Shown piece after piece: positions 35,943 through 46,489 of a stretch of 64,000 bases of DNA. Position 1 is the stretch's first letter; every line of letters starts with the position of its first letter. The translations under genes and the position numbers were made by a program. The notes beneath the pieces were generated by a model that was not told where the DNA came from, searched no databases, and worked only from the letters and a program-made list of their open reading frames with translations. The stretch lies in NCBI RefSeq assembly GCF_933775445.1, contig NC_065876.1, forward strand, positions 16,926,001-16,990,000, given 5' to 3'. The stretch comes from Argentina anserina (taxonomy: Eukaryota; Streptophyta; Magnoliopsida; Rosales; Rosaceae).

Positions 35943-36373
35943 CTAATTGTATCCACTATATCCATCAAGGAAATAATAGAAAGAATGACCATCTAAACTC
36001 TCAATCATTTGATCAATGAATGACAACGGCATCTGATCCTTTCTTGTTGTGGCATTGAGCTTTCTATAGTCGATACACACACAATGACCAGTCACCGTCA
36101 TTTGAGGCACTAACTCGTTATCTTTGTTCTTTACCACCGTGATTTCGGACTTCTTTGGCACAACTTGAATGGGAGAGATTCACCTACTGTCCGAAATAGG
36201 GTAGATGACACCACAATCATGTAACTTAGTGATCTCATCCTTGACAACTTAGATCCATCTGCTTCAGTTGGCTCCATGTCAAGGACATAGAGGTCCGCAG
36301 GGAATATCAAGCTCGAAACCTGCACAAGAACATCTTCAACATAGCCTAAAGGGACTTTGTTGGATCGAATCAC
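35943..36373 (-). pseudogene. Gypsy protease-RT junction, frameshifted
   Basis: Two overlapping short frames (36373-36131 and 36161-35943) carry the stretch between protease and reverse transcriptase; the second contains VCIDYRKLNATTRKDQMPL, the conserved N-terminal fingers motif. One frameshift lies near 36150 and a stop near 35943 separates it from the palm. Confidence 0.75.
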
Positions 36374-36382
36374 AACATTATC

Positions 36383-37560
36383 TCATTTCAAATCACCTAG
36401 ACCTAGATCTTCATAAATATAGTAAGGCATTACATTGGTCGATGCACCTAAGTCTAACATTATCTTTTCAAATATCATGTTTCCGATTGTACAAGGGATA
36501 GAAAAACTCCCTGGATCTTTAAGCTTTGGTGGTAGCTTTCGTTGGAGCACGGCAGAAACCGTCTCACTCATTGTGACAACCTCCTTCTCTCGAGTCATCC
36601 TCTTATTAGTGCACAATTCTTTCAAAAACTTAGCATACCTAGGATTTTGTTGTATGCATTCAATAAGAGGCATGTTCACTTCCACCTTCTTGAAGATGTC
36701 GAGCATGACTTGATCAAAGTCATTATTCTTTTGCTTTGCAAATCTATTGGGGAAGGGAACACGAGAAAGAGCATTAGTTGAAACTAAGCCACTAGAGTTA
36801 GGATCCTTACTTTTGTCATGCGCGGCATGATCACTTTTGGGAATAGGCACGACATCATTAGCTTTAGAGGAGGCAGGGTTCTTCTCTATGTCATTAGCAT
36901 TGAAACTCTCGGCCTCTTTTCCTTTAGAAGGCACGGCCTTCTTGTTTTGCTGCAATTCAGCATCCAAGATCCTCCCACTTCTTGTCATCATGGCCTTCAC
37001 GTTAGGATTTGGCTCAGTTTGGCTCGGCAACTTACCTCCTTCATGAATCTTGCCCATGAAGTCGATCACTTGTCCCATCTGCTTCTTAAGCTCGGTTATG
37101 TCTTTAGAATGAGCTTGTTGACCTGTAACTAAAGCTTGAGTAGCAGAGTTTACATTTTGTTGCCCTTGAGCAAGGGACTTCAAAAGTTCATCATAGTTAG
37201 GTGCAGATGCATTATTCAAACCATGAATGTTAGAGTTAAAGGGAACAGATCCTTGAGGTACTTGAGGCCTTACAAACAAACCTGAAGGACGAGGTCCTTG
37301 ACCTTGAGCATTGGATGGTTGAGCATTGTTGTTCCAACGAAAGTTGGGATGGTCTCTAAGTCCAGGATTGTATGTGTTCGAATAATGATCATACCTAGGC
37401 CTTTGTTGCCCCATGAAGTTCAACTCCTCTTCAGTCATTGCACCATTTGGACAATTCTCGGTGGTGTGGTCCTTGAATGAACAAATGCCACACGCTTGTG
37501 TGCTGATGGTCGAACCATTGCGTTCCTTGACTAGAACATCAAGCTTTCTTTCTAAAGTAG
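36383..37560 (-). pseudogene. Gypsy gag C-terminal part and protease
   Basis: The frame contains a zinc-knuckle-like CGICSFKDHTTENCP (CX2CX4HX4C spacing: C, C, H, C) of the capsid protein, a Q- and P-rich linker, and near its end the aspartic protease active-site block MLDLGASTNVMP. Upstream it is cut at 37560 by a solo LTR insertion; the coding frame resumes at 39132. Confidence 0.85.
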
Positions 37561-39131
37561 TGATGATTGCTCGATTACTCGACATCAATATTTAACCCTG
37601 AACACATCATTAGTAGTATAAAGCAAGAGGGTATCGTTCACAAACCGGGGATCCAGCCAGGGCTTAGGATCACAACACTTAACACGAATTCATAAAGATA
37701 TAAAAGATTGATATAGGTTTCGGATTGAGGCATAAAAACAGTAAATAAAACCTAAACTAATATATACATGTGATCAACCAACCAACACATAAACAATTAC
37801 CAAAATAATTCATACAAAAGAATCGAAACAAGTCCTATGTCTATCTTAAGAATCATGCCGAGACTATATAATGAACAACCAAGGATGGATCATGCATTTA
37901 GGGTTCTAAGCAGTAACCTAAACACATAGACACTTAACACATTCGATCACTACCAAGCAGCCATAATCAAAATCTAACATGTTCATCTTCATCATGTAAT
38001 TCCAAAGCCATGCACATTGAATTCATCAAGTATGTCACTTACTTAACCAACAACCATGCAATTCGAAAATCACATATAAAAGAATAAACATGTTCTTAGC
38101 ATAAGTCTTTAATCCAACAACCTAAATATCATGCTACAAGCGTATACATAACATATAAGTATCAAAATCACTCAAGAACTAGGTTCGGCAGAAACCAAAA
38201 CAGAAATTCCATAAAACCAAAACATAATTTCGAATCCTTTATATAAATTGAATCAAGTAGCTATTTCATAGACAAAATTGAAACAAGATTACACTACACA
38301 AATCGCAACTCATCCAAGAACAAGAATAAAACCAAAACCGAATTGAAATAAAGAGAGAATCATGGTTACACTTTATCAATCAATCGATCCTACAAGGTGT
38401 AGCCAAGACTTCTATGGATGAAACCTCTTCTCAATCGTGCTTCAAGGCTATAGATAAAGGTGGAGAATGGTGAAATCGGTTTTAGGATTTCTTGGAAGGG
38501 TGAAGAATGAATTCGGCAGAGCTATGGCTTGTATTTGTGTGTAGGGCTGATGATTATCTGAATGGGGAGGCCGAGCCTCTATATATATGAGTCTAGGAAG
38601 CCTTCTTGCCGTCCCATAAGGAAGTAGAATCCAATTAGGAAACTGAAATCCTCTTTGTTATAGATTTGATTTATGTACTCCATATCCAACTTGATGTAGG
38701 AAACCAAGTCCAATAGGGAGATCACTTAAGGGCTGCACGGCAACAATCTTGGTCCAACTAGGAGTAGCTAGGCCGGCCTCCTCTTCTCCTTCTTCAACTC
38801 GAATATGATTTCCTTGTTCAACTAGGAATGCAACTCGGCAACTCTTCCTCCTTTCCAAATATGATTTGTCTTTCCTGAAAAGAATTCGTCGATTAAGGAA
38901 TATGAAAGAATGAAAATAGGAAAGTAGAGTCCTAGTCGAGTAAGGACTCCTAGCTCAATAAGGATTTCTAACACTTAGCACAATTTCATCATCAAATCAT
39001 CTAAATTCGAAATAGCTCTACTTAGAACATACATATGACAAATATGAACCTAAAACAACCAAATAAGAAGTAACAAAGCATAAGAATAGGGCATATATAC
39101 ATTAAGAATGTCACACTTTGTGCTCCTATCA
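37561..39131 (-). mobile_element. Solo LTR inserted in gag, perfect 5-bp duplication
   Basis: TGATGATTGCTCGATTACTC to GTGCTCCTATCA, 1571 bp. AGTAG precedes (37556-37560) and follows (39132-39136). Removing it with one AGTAG restores the gag reading frame (QMTTLERKLDVLVKE). It is the closest relative of 27589-29170. TATATATGAG near 38580 is the likely promoter site on the - strand. Confidence 0.92.
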
Positions 39132-39821
39132 AGTAGTCATCTGATTTCTTGCATCAACATCATACACCCCACGGCTCTTGCTTCCTCTCTTCTCCTTAGA
39201 ACTAAATTGTCGATTGTTGTCAGCCAAGTCATCAATCAAGGAGTAAGCTTATTGACTGGTCTTGTTCATGAATGTGCAGCCACATACCGAATCCACCATA
39301 CTCTTGTTAGTGGTGTCGAGTCCTTCATAGAAGAATTGTACCAAGTCATCCAACGAAATACCATGGTGAGGGCACTTCCTTTGTAGTTCCTGAAATTCCT
39401 CCCATAACTCATAGAGTGAATCACCATCCTTTTGAGTGAAGTTCTGAATCTCCCTCCTTAGTCTTTTCGTGAGTTAAGTAGGAAAGAATTGTTTCAAGAA
39501 CTTCCTAGTCATTGCATCCCATGTGGTGATGATTCCCGGAGGCAAAGAGTACAACCAACGTTTAGCATCGTCCTTAAGGGTAAATGGAAACAAAAGCAAC
39601 CTCAAGCCTTCTTGAGGCAGATGATGAATCGATTGGAGCTTGCAAATGTCCAAGAACTTCCTAAGGTGAACATTAGGGTCTTCCATTGAGGAACCATAAT
39701 ACTTAGGCAGTTGCCCAAGCAATTGAACCGGAATGGAGAAGCTGGCTTCATTAGGTGGAGTGAAAGCAATGCATGAAGGTGATTCAGGGGTGGTGGGGAT
39801 GAAAGCATTCTTGAGTGTCAT
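39132..39821 (-). pseudogene. Gypsy gag N-terminal part
   Basis: The frame 39821-39474 encodes the retrotransposon gag core (VQLLGQLPKYYGSSMEDPNV, LKDDAKRWLYSLPPGIITTW, RKFLKQFFPT). A stop follows, but homology continues in frame (LRREIQNFTQKDGDSLYELW and FYEGLDTT) and passes another stop before the solo LTR. Gag forms the virus-like particle that packages element RNA. Confidence 0.8.
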
Positions 39822-40803
39822 TGGAGCACCAACAAGAACTATATCACAGTCTGCAATTGTGTCTGACTCTAAATTGAAGATGAAGGGGAAGGAAAGGTCC
39901 TCATCTTCTTCTGATCTAGGTGAAGAGTTTAAGATTGAATTGCTTGGAGATGATTCGAAATCTAAGGGTCCACTCGTGAAAGAGTTATTTAAATCTCTAA
40001 GTGCTTGAATTGATCTCTGAGCTCTTTTGTTCTCTTAGATATTTCGGACATGCATAGTTCCTGTAACATGAAAATATAAAAGTTAGCATTGAAGGATACA
40101 AAATGAAGACATGAATCGTGCCCTTCATTGGTCATATACACGGCACACTTATGGAAGAGGCACGACAACTATATTGTCATGTTACAAAGTTAGTTCTTTA
40201 CATTTACAAAGTTCATACAATTCACAAGTTCTTTTTGCTATTTCAATGATTGAATGATCGATTGATTCTAAGTTGTAAATCAAGGTGGACGTGTGGCCTA
40301 AGTATGGATGTCTAGACACAAGATCAAGTCTTTGTTTCAGAAGACCGTATAGCTCAATTAGAGATAGTGAACATGGTATGACTCATTTGTTGAACTATGG
40401 AGAGCGAACTCCCTATGGACTCCATCATCGAGCTGTATGTTAGTCAATAGTTCTCTGAGATCCAATTTTGATCCCATGCACCAGGGTAATAAAAGAGTGT
40501 GCCCCTTACTCAGCTGGACTTAAACTTGGGTGTTAGAAAATTCTCCAAGTGTTAATAAAAGCCGCCCTCAACCTCATGCAAAAACTTTGGAAGAAAACAT
40601 GAGGGGTTAAGGCTAATATTAACAAAATAGACTTTACCTATTCTGTTTGATTTACAACCTAAACAATCATTCATTCAATCATTAAAAATAATAACCTAAT
40701 ATAAAATTACTATATGTTAGAATAAAGTAAGTAAAACATATACAAATTTACAATATGAACAGTGAATTCGAAATTAAAAGATTTGGGATTCATAAAGATA
40801 GAT
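39822..40803 (-). other. Gypsy leader
   Basis: Non-coding stretch between primer site and gag; 40200-40800 matches 16090-16660 of the other gypsy remnant. The + strand frame 39733-40008 is on the wrong strand. A short gag N-terminal extension to about 40018 is possible. Confidence 0.5.
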
Positions 40804-40820
40804 CCCCGGCAGCGGCACCA
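40804..40820 (-). other. tRNA-Asp primer binding site, degraded
   Basis: Reads TGGTGCCGCTGCCGGGG on the - strand, two bases different from the clean copy at 16700-16716. Confidence 0.75.
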
Positions 40821-40822
40821 TT

Positions 40823-41044
40823 TGATCAATTCGATTATTCGAGATCAATATTAACCATGTAAACATCGTTAGTAGTATAAAGCAAGAGTGTATCGTTCAC
40901 AAACTGGGAATCCATCCAGGGCAAAGAATCACCAACATTTAATAACGAATTCATAAGAGCTTGAGGAATTTGGGATATATTTCGGATCAAACAGAAAATA
41001 AACCTAAACTAATAATACATGTGATCAACCAACCAACACATAAG
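40823..41044 (-). repeat. Truncated gypsy 5' LTR
   Basis: Homologous to the start of 29396-31813 as far as AACCAACACATAAGC, then jumps to leader sequence of another copy. Confidence 0.7.
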
Positions 41045-41350
41045 CAAAAGGGACTTTATCTATTCCGTTTGATTTACAACCTACAACAATTTTTCATTCA
41101 ATCACCAAAACAACAACCTAATATATAATTACTATATGTTACAATAAAATAATATAAGAATATATAAATGTACAATATGAACAGTGAATTCGAACTTAAA
41201 AGATTGGGATCCATAATGATGGAGCCCTGGCAACGGCGCCATTTGATCGGTTGGATTTCTCGAGATCAATATTAACCTTGTAAGCATCGTTAGTAGTATA
41301 AAACAAGAGGGTATCGTTCACAAACCGGGGATCCATCCAGGGCAAAGAAT
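41045..41350 (-). mobile_element. Second gypsy leader, primer site and LTR stub
   Basis: 41045-41224 matches the leader at 16491-16665. A tRNA-Asp primer site lies at 41225-41241 (one change), followed by an LTR start from 41244 that breaks off at about 41350. The pair of leader-LTR junctions suggests recombination between two gypsy copies. Confidence 0.7.
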
Positions 41351-41599
41351 CCATCGTTAGTATTAGTATTAAACTCAAGATATCGAGTATACGCAAGAAT
41401 ATGAATTAACGTACTCAAATTGTGGTCGAATACTTACAAAAAAGAAATTTTATATCTTTGAAAGTAAGACCTTAGCATCATTGGTTTCTAAAGACAAATA
41501 TTAAAAGAAAAATTAAATTAATTCTAAGTATATAACCTTAGAGTATTAAATAGTAAATACTAAATTTCGGGGTATTACATTATTGTTGCTCTAGACTCA
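41351..41599. other. Unrecognised AT-rich stretch
   Basis: No feature seen between the gypsy LTR stub and the copia element. Confidence 0.4.
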
Positions 41600-41795
41600 A
41601 TGATTTATAATGGTTTACCCAATTAATGTGATTGAACTACGTCCACTCTTGGAGCCGGCAAATATTCCACTATGATCAAATATGAGAAACAAACAACTAG
41701 AGTTAATAATAACTCTCTCCACCAAAACCCAATACACCCAAAACTATTAGTTTTCTCTTTAATCAATAGAGGAAGAAGAGTAATACTTACTTCTC
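41600..41795 (-). repeat. Copia 3' LTR, partial
   Basis: Matches 45676-45870 of the 5' LTR (shared TCCACCAAAACCCAATACAC), then departs at the TACTTCTCACCCGTAGGGAC junction. Confidence 0.8.
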
Positions 41796-41807
41796 ACCCG
41801 TAGGGAC

Positions 41808-42077
41808 TCAAATGCTACGAACACCAATCAAGTTCAAGTTGTGCTTGAGCTTGCTCAATGGAAATGACTTTGTCAACATATCAGCAGGGTTGTCTTCAGT
41901 TCCCACTTTTTGGAGTTCTATGTCACCATCCTCCACCAATTGACGAATTTTGTGAAATCTGACATGAATATGCTTAGTACGATTATGAGTAACCTGATTC
42001 TCTGCTAAATGAATAGCACTCTGACTATCACAATAAATATCCACATAGTCTTGAACTGCACCCAAGTCCTCAAGCAA
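41808..42077 (-). pseudogene. Copia RNase H C-terminal part
   Basis: The frame contains DIYCDSQSAIHLAENQVTHN, the copia RNase H signature, and HIHVRFHKIRQLVEDGDIEL near the polyprotein end. The start of RNase H (through YMALTEA-like sequence) lies at 42080-42220 in another frame, so a frameshift splits the domain. The stop at 41808 is the natural polyprotein end. Confidence 0.85.
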
Positions 42078-42219
42078 GCCACGAAGCTAAAGAGCTTCTT
42101 TTGCACCCTCTGTTATAGCCATATACTCAGCTTCTGTAGTCGACAAAGCAATAGTATGTTGGCAAATTCGACTTCCAACTCACTGCTCCACTAGCAAGAG
42201 TAAATACATAAGCTGTAGT

Positions 42220-42927
42220 TTATATGCACTTATCCAAATCACTTGCGTAATCAGAGTCTACATATCCAACAACACACTGATTCATCATATCCTGCTGAAA
42301 CACTATTCCAGCATCTACAATACCAAGAATATACCGTAGAATCCATTTTACTGCTTCCCAATGGCCTTTACCTGGATTATGCATATATCTACACACGACA
42401 CTTAAGGCCTGTGAAATATCTGGTCTAGTACACACCATAGAATACATCAAGCTACCAACAGCACTAGCACACGAAACTTTAGCCATATATTTTTTATCAT
42501 CATCAGTGCAAGGAGACATAGAAGAATTAAGCTTGAAATGAGAAGCAAGAGGTGTACTTACAGGTTTAGTTTTATCAACCATACTAAACCGATGTAGTAC
42601 CTTCTTCAAATAATGTTTCTGTGACAAACATACCTTGCCTTTAGATCTATCTCGTTCAATTTCCATGCCCAAAATCTTCTTTGCTTCTCCTAAATCCTTC
42701 ATCTCAAATTCACCACTCAACTGTGACTTTAATTTATCTATCTCTACCTTGCTCTTAGATGCAATCAACATATCATCAACATATAAGAGCAAATAAATGA
42801 AAGTCTCATCATGTAGCTTGCGAAAATAAACACATGGATCATAAAGACTCCTAGTGTACTTCTGACCAAATATAAACTTATCAAATCTCTTGTACCACTG
42901 CCTAGGAGACTGTTTAAGGCCGTACAA
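42220..42927 (-). pseudogene. Copia reverse transcriptase, C-terminal part
   Basis: 235 residues from MYGLKQSPRQWYKRFDKF, through the catalytic YVDDMLIAS, MKDLGEAKKILGMEIERDR and VGSLMYSMVCTRPDISQALS. It ends at a frameshift before RNase H. Confidence 0.88.
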
Positions 42928-43314
42928 TGATTTTTGTAGTTTACAAACCCATTTTTCCTTACCAGCAACTTTGAAACCATCTGGCTAACTCATATAGATC
43001 TCCTCATTCAATTCACCATGTAAAAATGCAGTTTTAACATCAAGTTGTACTAACTCAAGATCAAACTGTGCAACTAAGGCTAAAAGAATACGAATAGAAG
43101 AATGTTTCACAACTGGAGAAAATACCTCATTGTAGTCTATTCTTTTCTTTTGTGCATAGCCCTTAGCTACCAATCTAGTCTTGTACCGAGATCCCTCCTT
43201 CTTGGCAAAAACCCACTTGCAACAAACTGCTCTCTTCCCATGTGGTAACTGAGCCAGCTCCCAAGTCTTGTTCTTATGAAGAGACTTTATCTCCTCACCC
43301 AGAGCCTTTTCCAC
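42928..43314 (-). pseudogene. Copia reverse transcriptase, N-terminal part
   Basis: It holds CCKWVFAKKEGSRYKTRLVA, YNEVFSPVVKHSSIRILLAL and LDVKTAFLHGELNEEIYMS, followed by a single TAG stop where the family has Gln-Pro-Asp-Gly-Phe. Coding continues to the next segment in another frame. One point mutation and one small frame change account for the break. Confidence 0.85.
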
Positions 43315-43401
43315 TCCACTTTATCAGCATGTATTACAGCTTCTTCATACGTAGTAGGAATTTCTTCTTCGGTCATCGGAAGTGCATAAGTCACCATATC
43401 A

Positions 43402-44502
43402 TTAAGCCAAGCTGGCTGGAGCATTCCTCTTTCCTTTTCTCAATGCAATAGGTTCATCTTGCTGCGTAGACTCTTGGGTTTGAGCCTCTACTTCAGTACC
43501 TGTATCTCTATTAGTTGAATAATCAACTATATGTTTTTCTGAATCACCTAGAGCTTCATTAACATTTTTCTCAAGCTCCACCTGCTTCGAGTTCTCTATG
43601 GTCATATTCTGATTTTCAGAATTATTCTGCTCACTCTGATTAATCATAGCAGTCTCATCAAATGTAACATCTCTGCTTACAATAATCTTTCTTATATCTG
43701 GACACCATATCCTGAATCCTTTCACACCATCACTAAAGCCAAAGAAAATAGCTTTCTTTGCTCTAGGATCAAGCTTGCTTTCCCTGACATGATAATAAGC
43801 AGAACATCCAAAAATATGTAAGTAATGATAATCAGTAGCAGGTTTTCCAGACCATACCTCCATAGGAGTTTTGCCCTCATTTGCAGCTGTAGACAACCTG
43901 TTAATAAGGTGGCCTGCATATGTAACTGCCTCTGCCCAAAACTCTTTGCCTAATCCAACATTACACAACATACACCGAACCTTTTCTAACAAAGTCTGAT
44001 TCATGCGTTCTGCTACTCCATTTTGCTGCGGTGTTCCTCTAACTGTGAAGTGCCTCACAATGCTCTCATCTTGACACAATTTCAAGAACGGATTAGACTT
44101 GTACTCACCACCATTATCTGACATGAGCTTAATTTTCCGACCAGTCTGAGTCTCAATCATCTTCTTCCACTTCACAAATACATCTAAGACTTCATCTTTA
44201 TGCTTCATGGTGTACACCCATACTCTTCTAGAGAAGTCATCAACAAAAGTAACATAATACCGCTTACCTCCCAAAGATGTAGTCTTTGTAGGTCCCCATA
44301 CATCTGTGTGAACATAATCTAAAACTCCTTTAGTCTTATGAATTGTTGTACCAAATTTCACTCTAGTCTGCTTTCCTAAAACACAATGTTCACAAAATTC
44401 CAATTTGCAAGTCTTTGCACCTTTCAACAAGCCTTGCTTCACCAATCCCTGCATAGCTTTCACGAACTGTACCAAGCCCTTGAGTTCTGCAAGGACTATC
44501 AT
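43402..44502 (-). pseudogene. Copia integrase
   Basis: 366 residues. The GAG-pre-integrase zinc finger ends in LEFCEHCVLGKQTRVKF. The catalytic core has DVWGP, MSDNGGEYKS and GVAERMNQTLLEK, supplying the D, D and E residues. A C-terminal KKAIFFGFSDGVKGFRIW region follows. The acidic tail leads towards reverse transcriptase; the break at 43402-43314 is a frame change. Confidence 0.88.
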
Positions 44503-45298
44503 TACCCATAAGAACTAATCCACCATCCAATTCTCTCAAAGTAGAGAACCATTCCTTGTTAGGACACATGTGGTGGGTACAACCCGAATCCATTATCCAT
44601 CTGTCAGAATAATCAAGTGCCAATAAGCTTGCCAAAGCCAAATCAATTTCAATGTCTTCGAAGTAATCTGCACTCAAAGCAAAATCGAAGTTATCATCAT
44701 CTTCGCTTTTTGCCATATTCACTTCTGGGTCTTTCTTGTCTCTAGTCTTTAACTTGGGACAATCTTTCTTCCAGTGCCCCTTTTGATGATAGAAGGCACA
44801 TTCATCTTTTGCATGAATATTACTTCTTGACTTGGAACGAGATTTACCTCTTTTTCCACTAAACTTTTTATCATCTGATCTACCTCTTGCTACAAGTGTT
44901 TCACCCGACACTTTATCTAATTGCTTCTCCTTCTTTCTACACTCATAATTAATCAATGAATTGCAGACATCATCAAATTTCACTTCATTCTTTCCATGCA
45001 ACAATGTTGTTATCAAATTCTCATACTCGTCAGGAAGAGAATTAAGCAAACACAAAGCTTTATCCTCATCATCAATTTGAACTTCTAAATTAACAAAATC
45101 TGTAAGTATCTTATTGAAATCACTGATGTGTTTAGTCATAGAAATACCTTGTTTGTAGTTGAACTGGAAAAGCATCCTCTTCAGGTGAAACCAAGTTTCT
45201 ACACTCTTGACCAAGTATTGATCTTCTAGTTTCTTCCATAACTCCTTTGCTGAAGTTTCCCTTATAATAGAGAATTTTTGATCTTTTGCAAGGCACAA
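44390..45298 (-). pseudogene. Copia gag and protease
   Basis: The capsid core contains KELWKKLEDQYLVKSVETW and LLNSLPDEYENLITTLLHGK. The zinc knuckle is CAFYHQKGHWKKDC, with Tyr in place of the second Cys. The protease active site is WIMDSGCTHHMCP. Overlap with the integrase frame (44390-44502) marks a frameshift. Confidence 0.85.
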
Positions 45299-45316
45299 TC
45301 GAATAGAACCACAAGC

Positions 45317-45562
45317 TCACTTATTAATCTGTTTCCACTTTGAATCAGTCATGTCATCTGGTTTGTCTTCAAGAGCAATATCTAATTCTTGTTGACACAA
45401 GACATCCATCATCTCACACTGCCACATGCCAAAATTATTTGTTCCATCGAACTTTTCAACTTTAAATTTGGTATTCCCAATTGATGGTCTAGCCCGCGAA
45501 GAACGTGAAGTCCCTTTCTTTTTCTTCTCACCATCAACATTATCGTCAACCATGACTTCCAA
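45317..45562 (-). pseudogene. Copia gag N-terminal part
   Basis: 81 residues with KFKVEKFDGTNNFGMWQCEM, the usual start of copia gag, and DDMTDSKWKQINK. A stop at 45317 separates it from the rest of gag. The ATG at 45560-45562 lies shortly after the primer site and is the likely polyprotein start. Confidence 0.8.
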
Positions 45563-45609
45563 ACAATATCAATATCAATCCCAATTCGGAACTTGCTCTG
45601 GTACCAGTT

Positions 45610-46025
45610 TGTTGTGCGGAAGCGTAACAAACAACAATATTGATATGGAACAATAAAGAAAAAAAAACACAAGGACACAATGATTTATAGTGGTTCATCC
45701 AATCAATGTGATTGAGCTACATCCACTCTTGGAGCTGGCAAATATTCCACTATGATCAAATATGAGAAACAAACAACTAAAGTTGATAATAACTCTCTCC
45801 ACCAAAACCCAATACACCCAAAACTATTAGTTCTCTCTTTAATCAATAGAGAAGAAGAGTAATACTTCTTAATTACAATATATAGCAGCCCCAACAACTA
45901 AACTCTTAAAGCTTCAAATTTGGATGGCTACGTTACCACCACCAAGAGAAAATACAGTAGGAGTATTCAAGTATATGGCTGCAATTATGCTTCTCTTCAT
46001 CTCTTCACCATGCGGCTGCTTAACA
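45610..46025 (-). repeat. Copia 5' LTR
   Basis: 416 bp from TGTTGTGCGGAAGCG to GCTTAACA on the + strand; the primer site lies at its inner border (45595-45606). Confidence 0.8.
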
Positions 46026-46026
46026 A

Positions 46027-46028
<2 letters not shown>

Positions 46029-46083
<55 letters not shown>
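46029..46083. repeat. (TA)n microsatellite
   Basis: About 27 TA units directly before the foldback MITE. A shorter (TA)n lies on the other side at 46472-46488. Confidence 0.95.
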
Positions 46084-46087
<4 letters not shown>

Positions 46088-46469
46088 CCTATCCAGAGTG
46101 AAGGTTCACTCTGAAGTTTCAGAGTGAAGTTCCAATTTTGGCACACTTTTCGGTCAAATGTTTTCACCATAAGCGATTCAATATTTAGGTATGCTATTTA
46201 AGATCATCTCTACAAAATTTCATCTAATTCGGACATCGTGAAGGTATTGAAATTAGATTAAATCAATGAATGAATTAAAACTGTTCGTGTAAATCTCAAT
46301 TTTGAAAGCTCAAATCATTGTCAAATTGGATGAAACTTTATAGAGATGATCTTGAATAGCATATCTAAATATTGAATCGCTTATGGTGAAAAAATTTGAC
46401 CGAAAAGTGTGCCAAAATTGGAACTTCACTCTGTAATTTCAGAGTGAAGCTTCACTCTGGATAGGGACT
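46084..46469. mobile_element. Foldback MITE in a TA repeat
   Basis: The arms begin AGTCCCTATCCAGAGTGAAG and are inverted copies for about 145 bp each, around a loop of about 95 bp. Arm identity looks above 90 percent by eye. Each arm tip can itself form a small hairpin (CAGAGTGAAG/CTTCACTCTG). It sits inside a TA run, so a TA duplication is likely but cannot be measured. No coding capacity. Confidence 0.85.
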
Positions 46470-46489
46470 GTATATATATATATATATAT

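Larger units (their letters stand above)
29396..41044 (-). mobile_element. Athila-like gypsy retrotransposon, degenerate and nested
   Basis: Reading right to left on the - strand: truncated 5' LTR (40823-41044), tRNA-Asp primer site (40804-40820), leader, gag (39821 onward, interrupted by a solo LTR), protease, reverse transcriptase, RNase H, integrase (to 33617), a long non-coding 3' region, and a 3' LTR (29396-31813, itself split by a foldback element). The primer site, long non-coding 3' region and FMDDF-type reverse transcriptase suit the Athila/Tat group. Frameshifts and stops mean it is inactive. The 5' LTR is truncated, so no target duplication can be tested. Confidence 0.8.
41600..46025 (-). 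mobile_element. Nearly complete copia retrotransposon
   Basis: The 5' LTR is at 45610-46025 and a partial 3' LTR at about 41600-41795. The - strand reads TGGTACCAGAGCAAG right after the 5' LTR, a primer site for initiator tRNA-Met. Gag, protease, integrase, reverse transcriptase and RNase H follow in the Ty1/copia order. Few lesions interrupt the polyprotein, so it is younger than the other coding elements here. The 3' LTR lacks about 150 bp at its beginning and its other edge is ragged, so the element is no longer intact. Confidence 0.88.

Noticed and set aside
45920..46114. + strand frame with a run of IYIYIY
   Set aside because: Translation of the (TA)n microsatellite at the copia LTR border.
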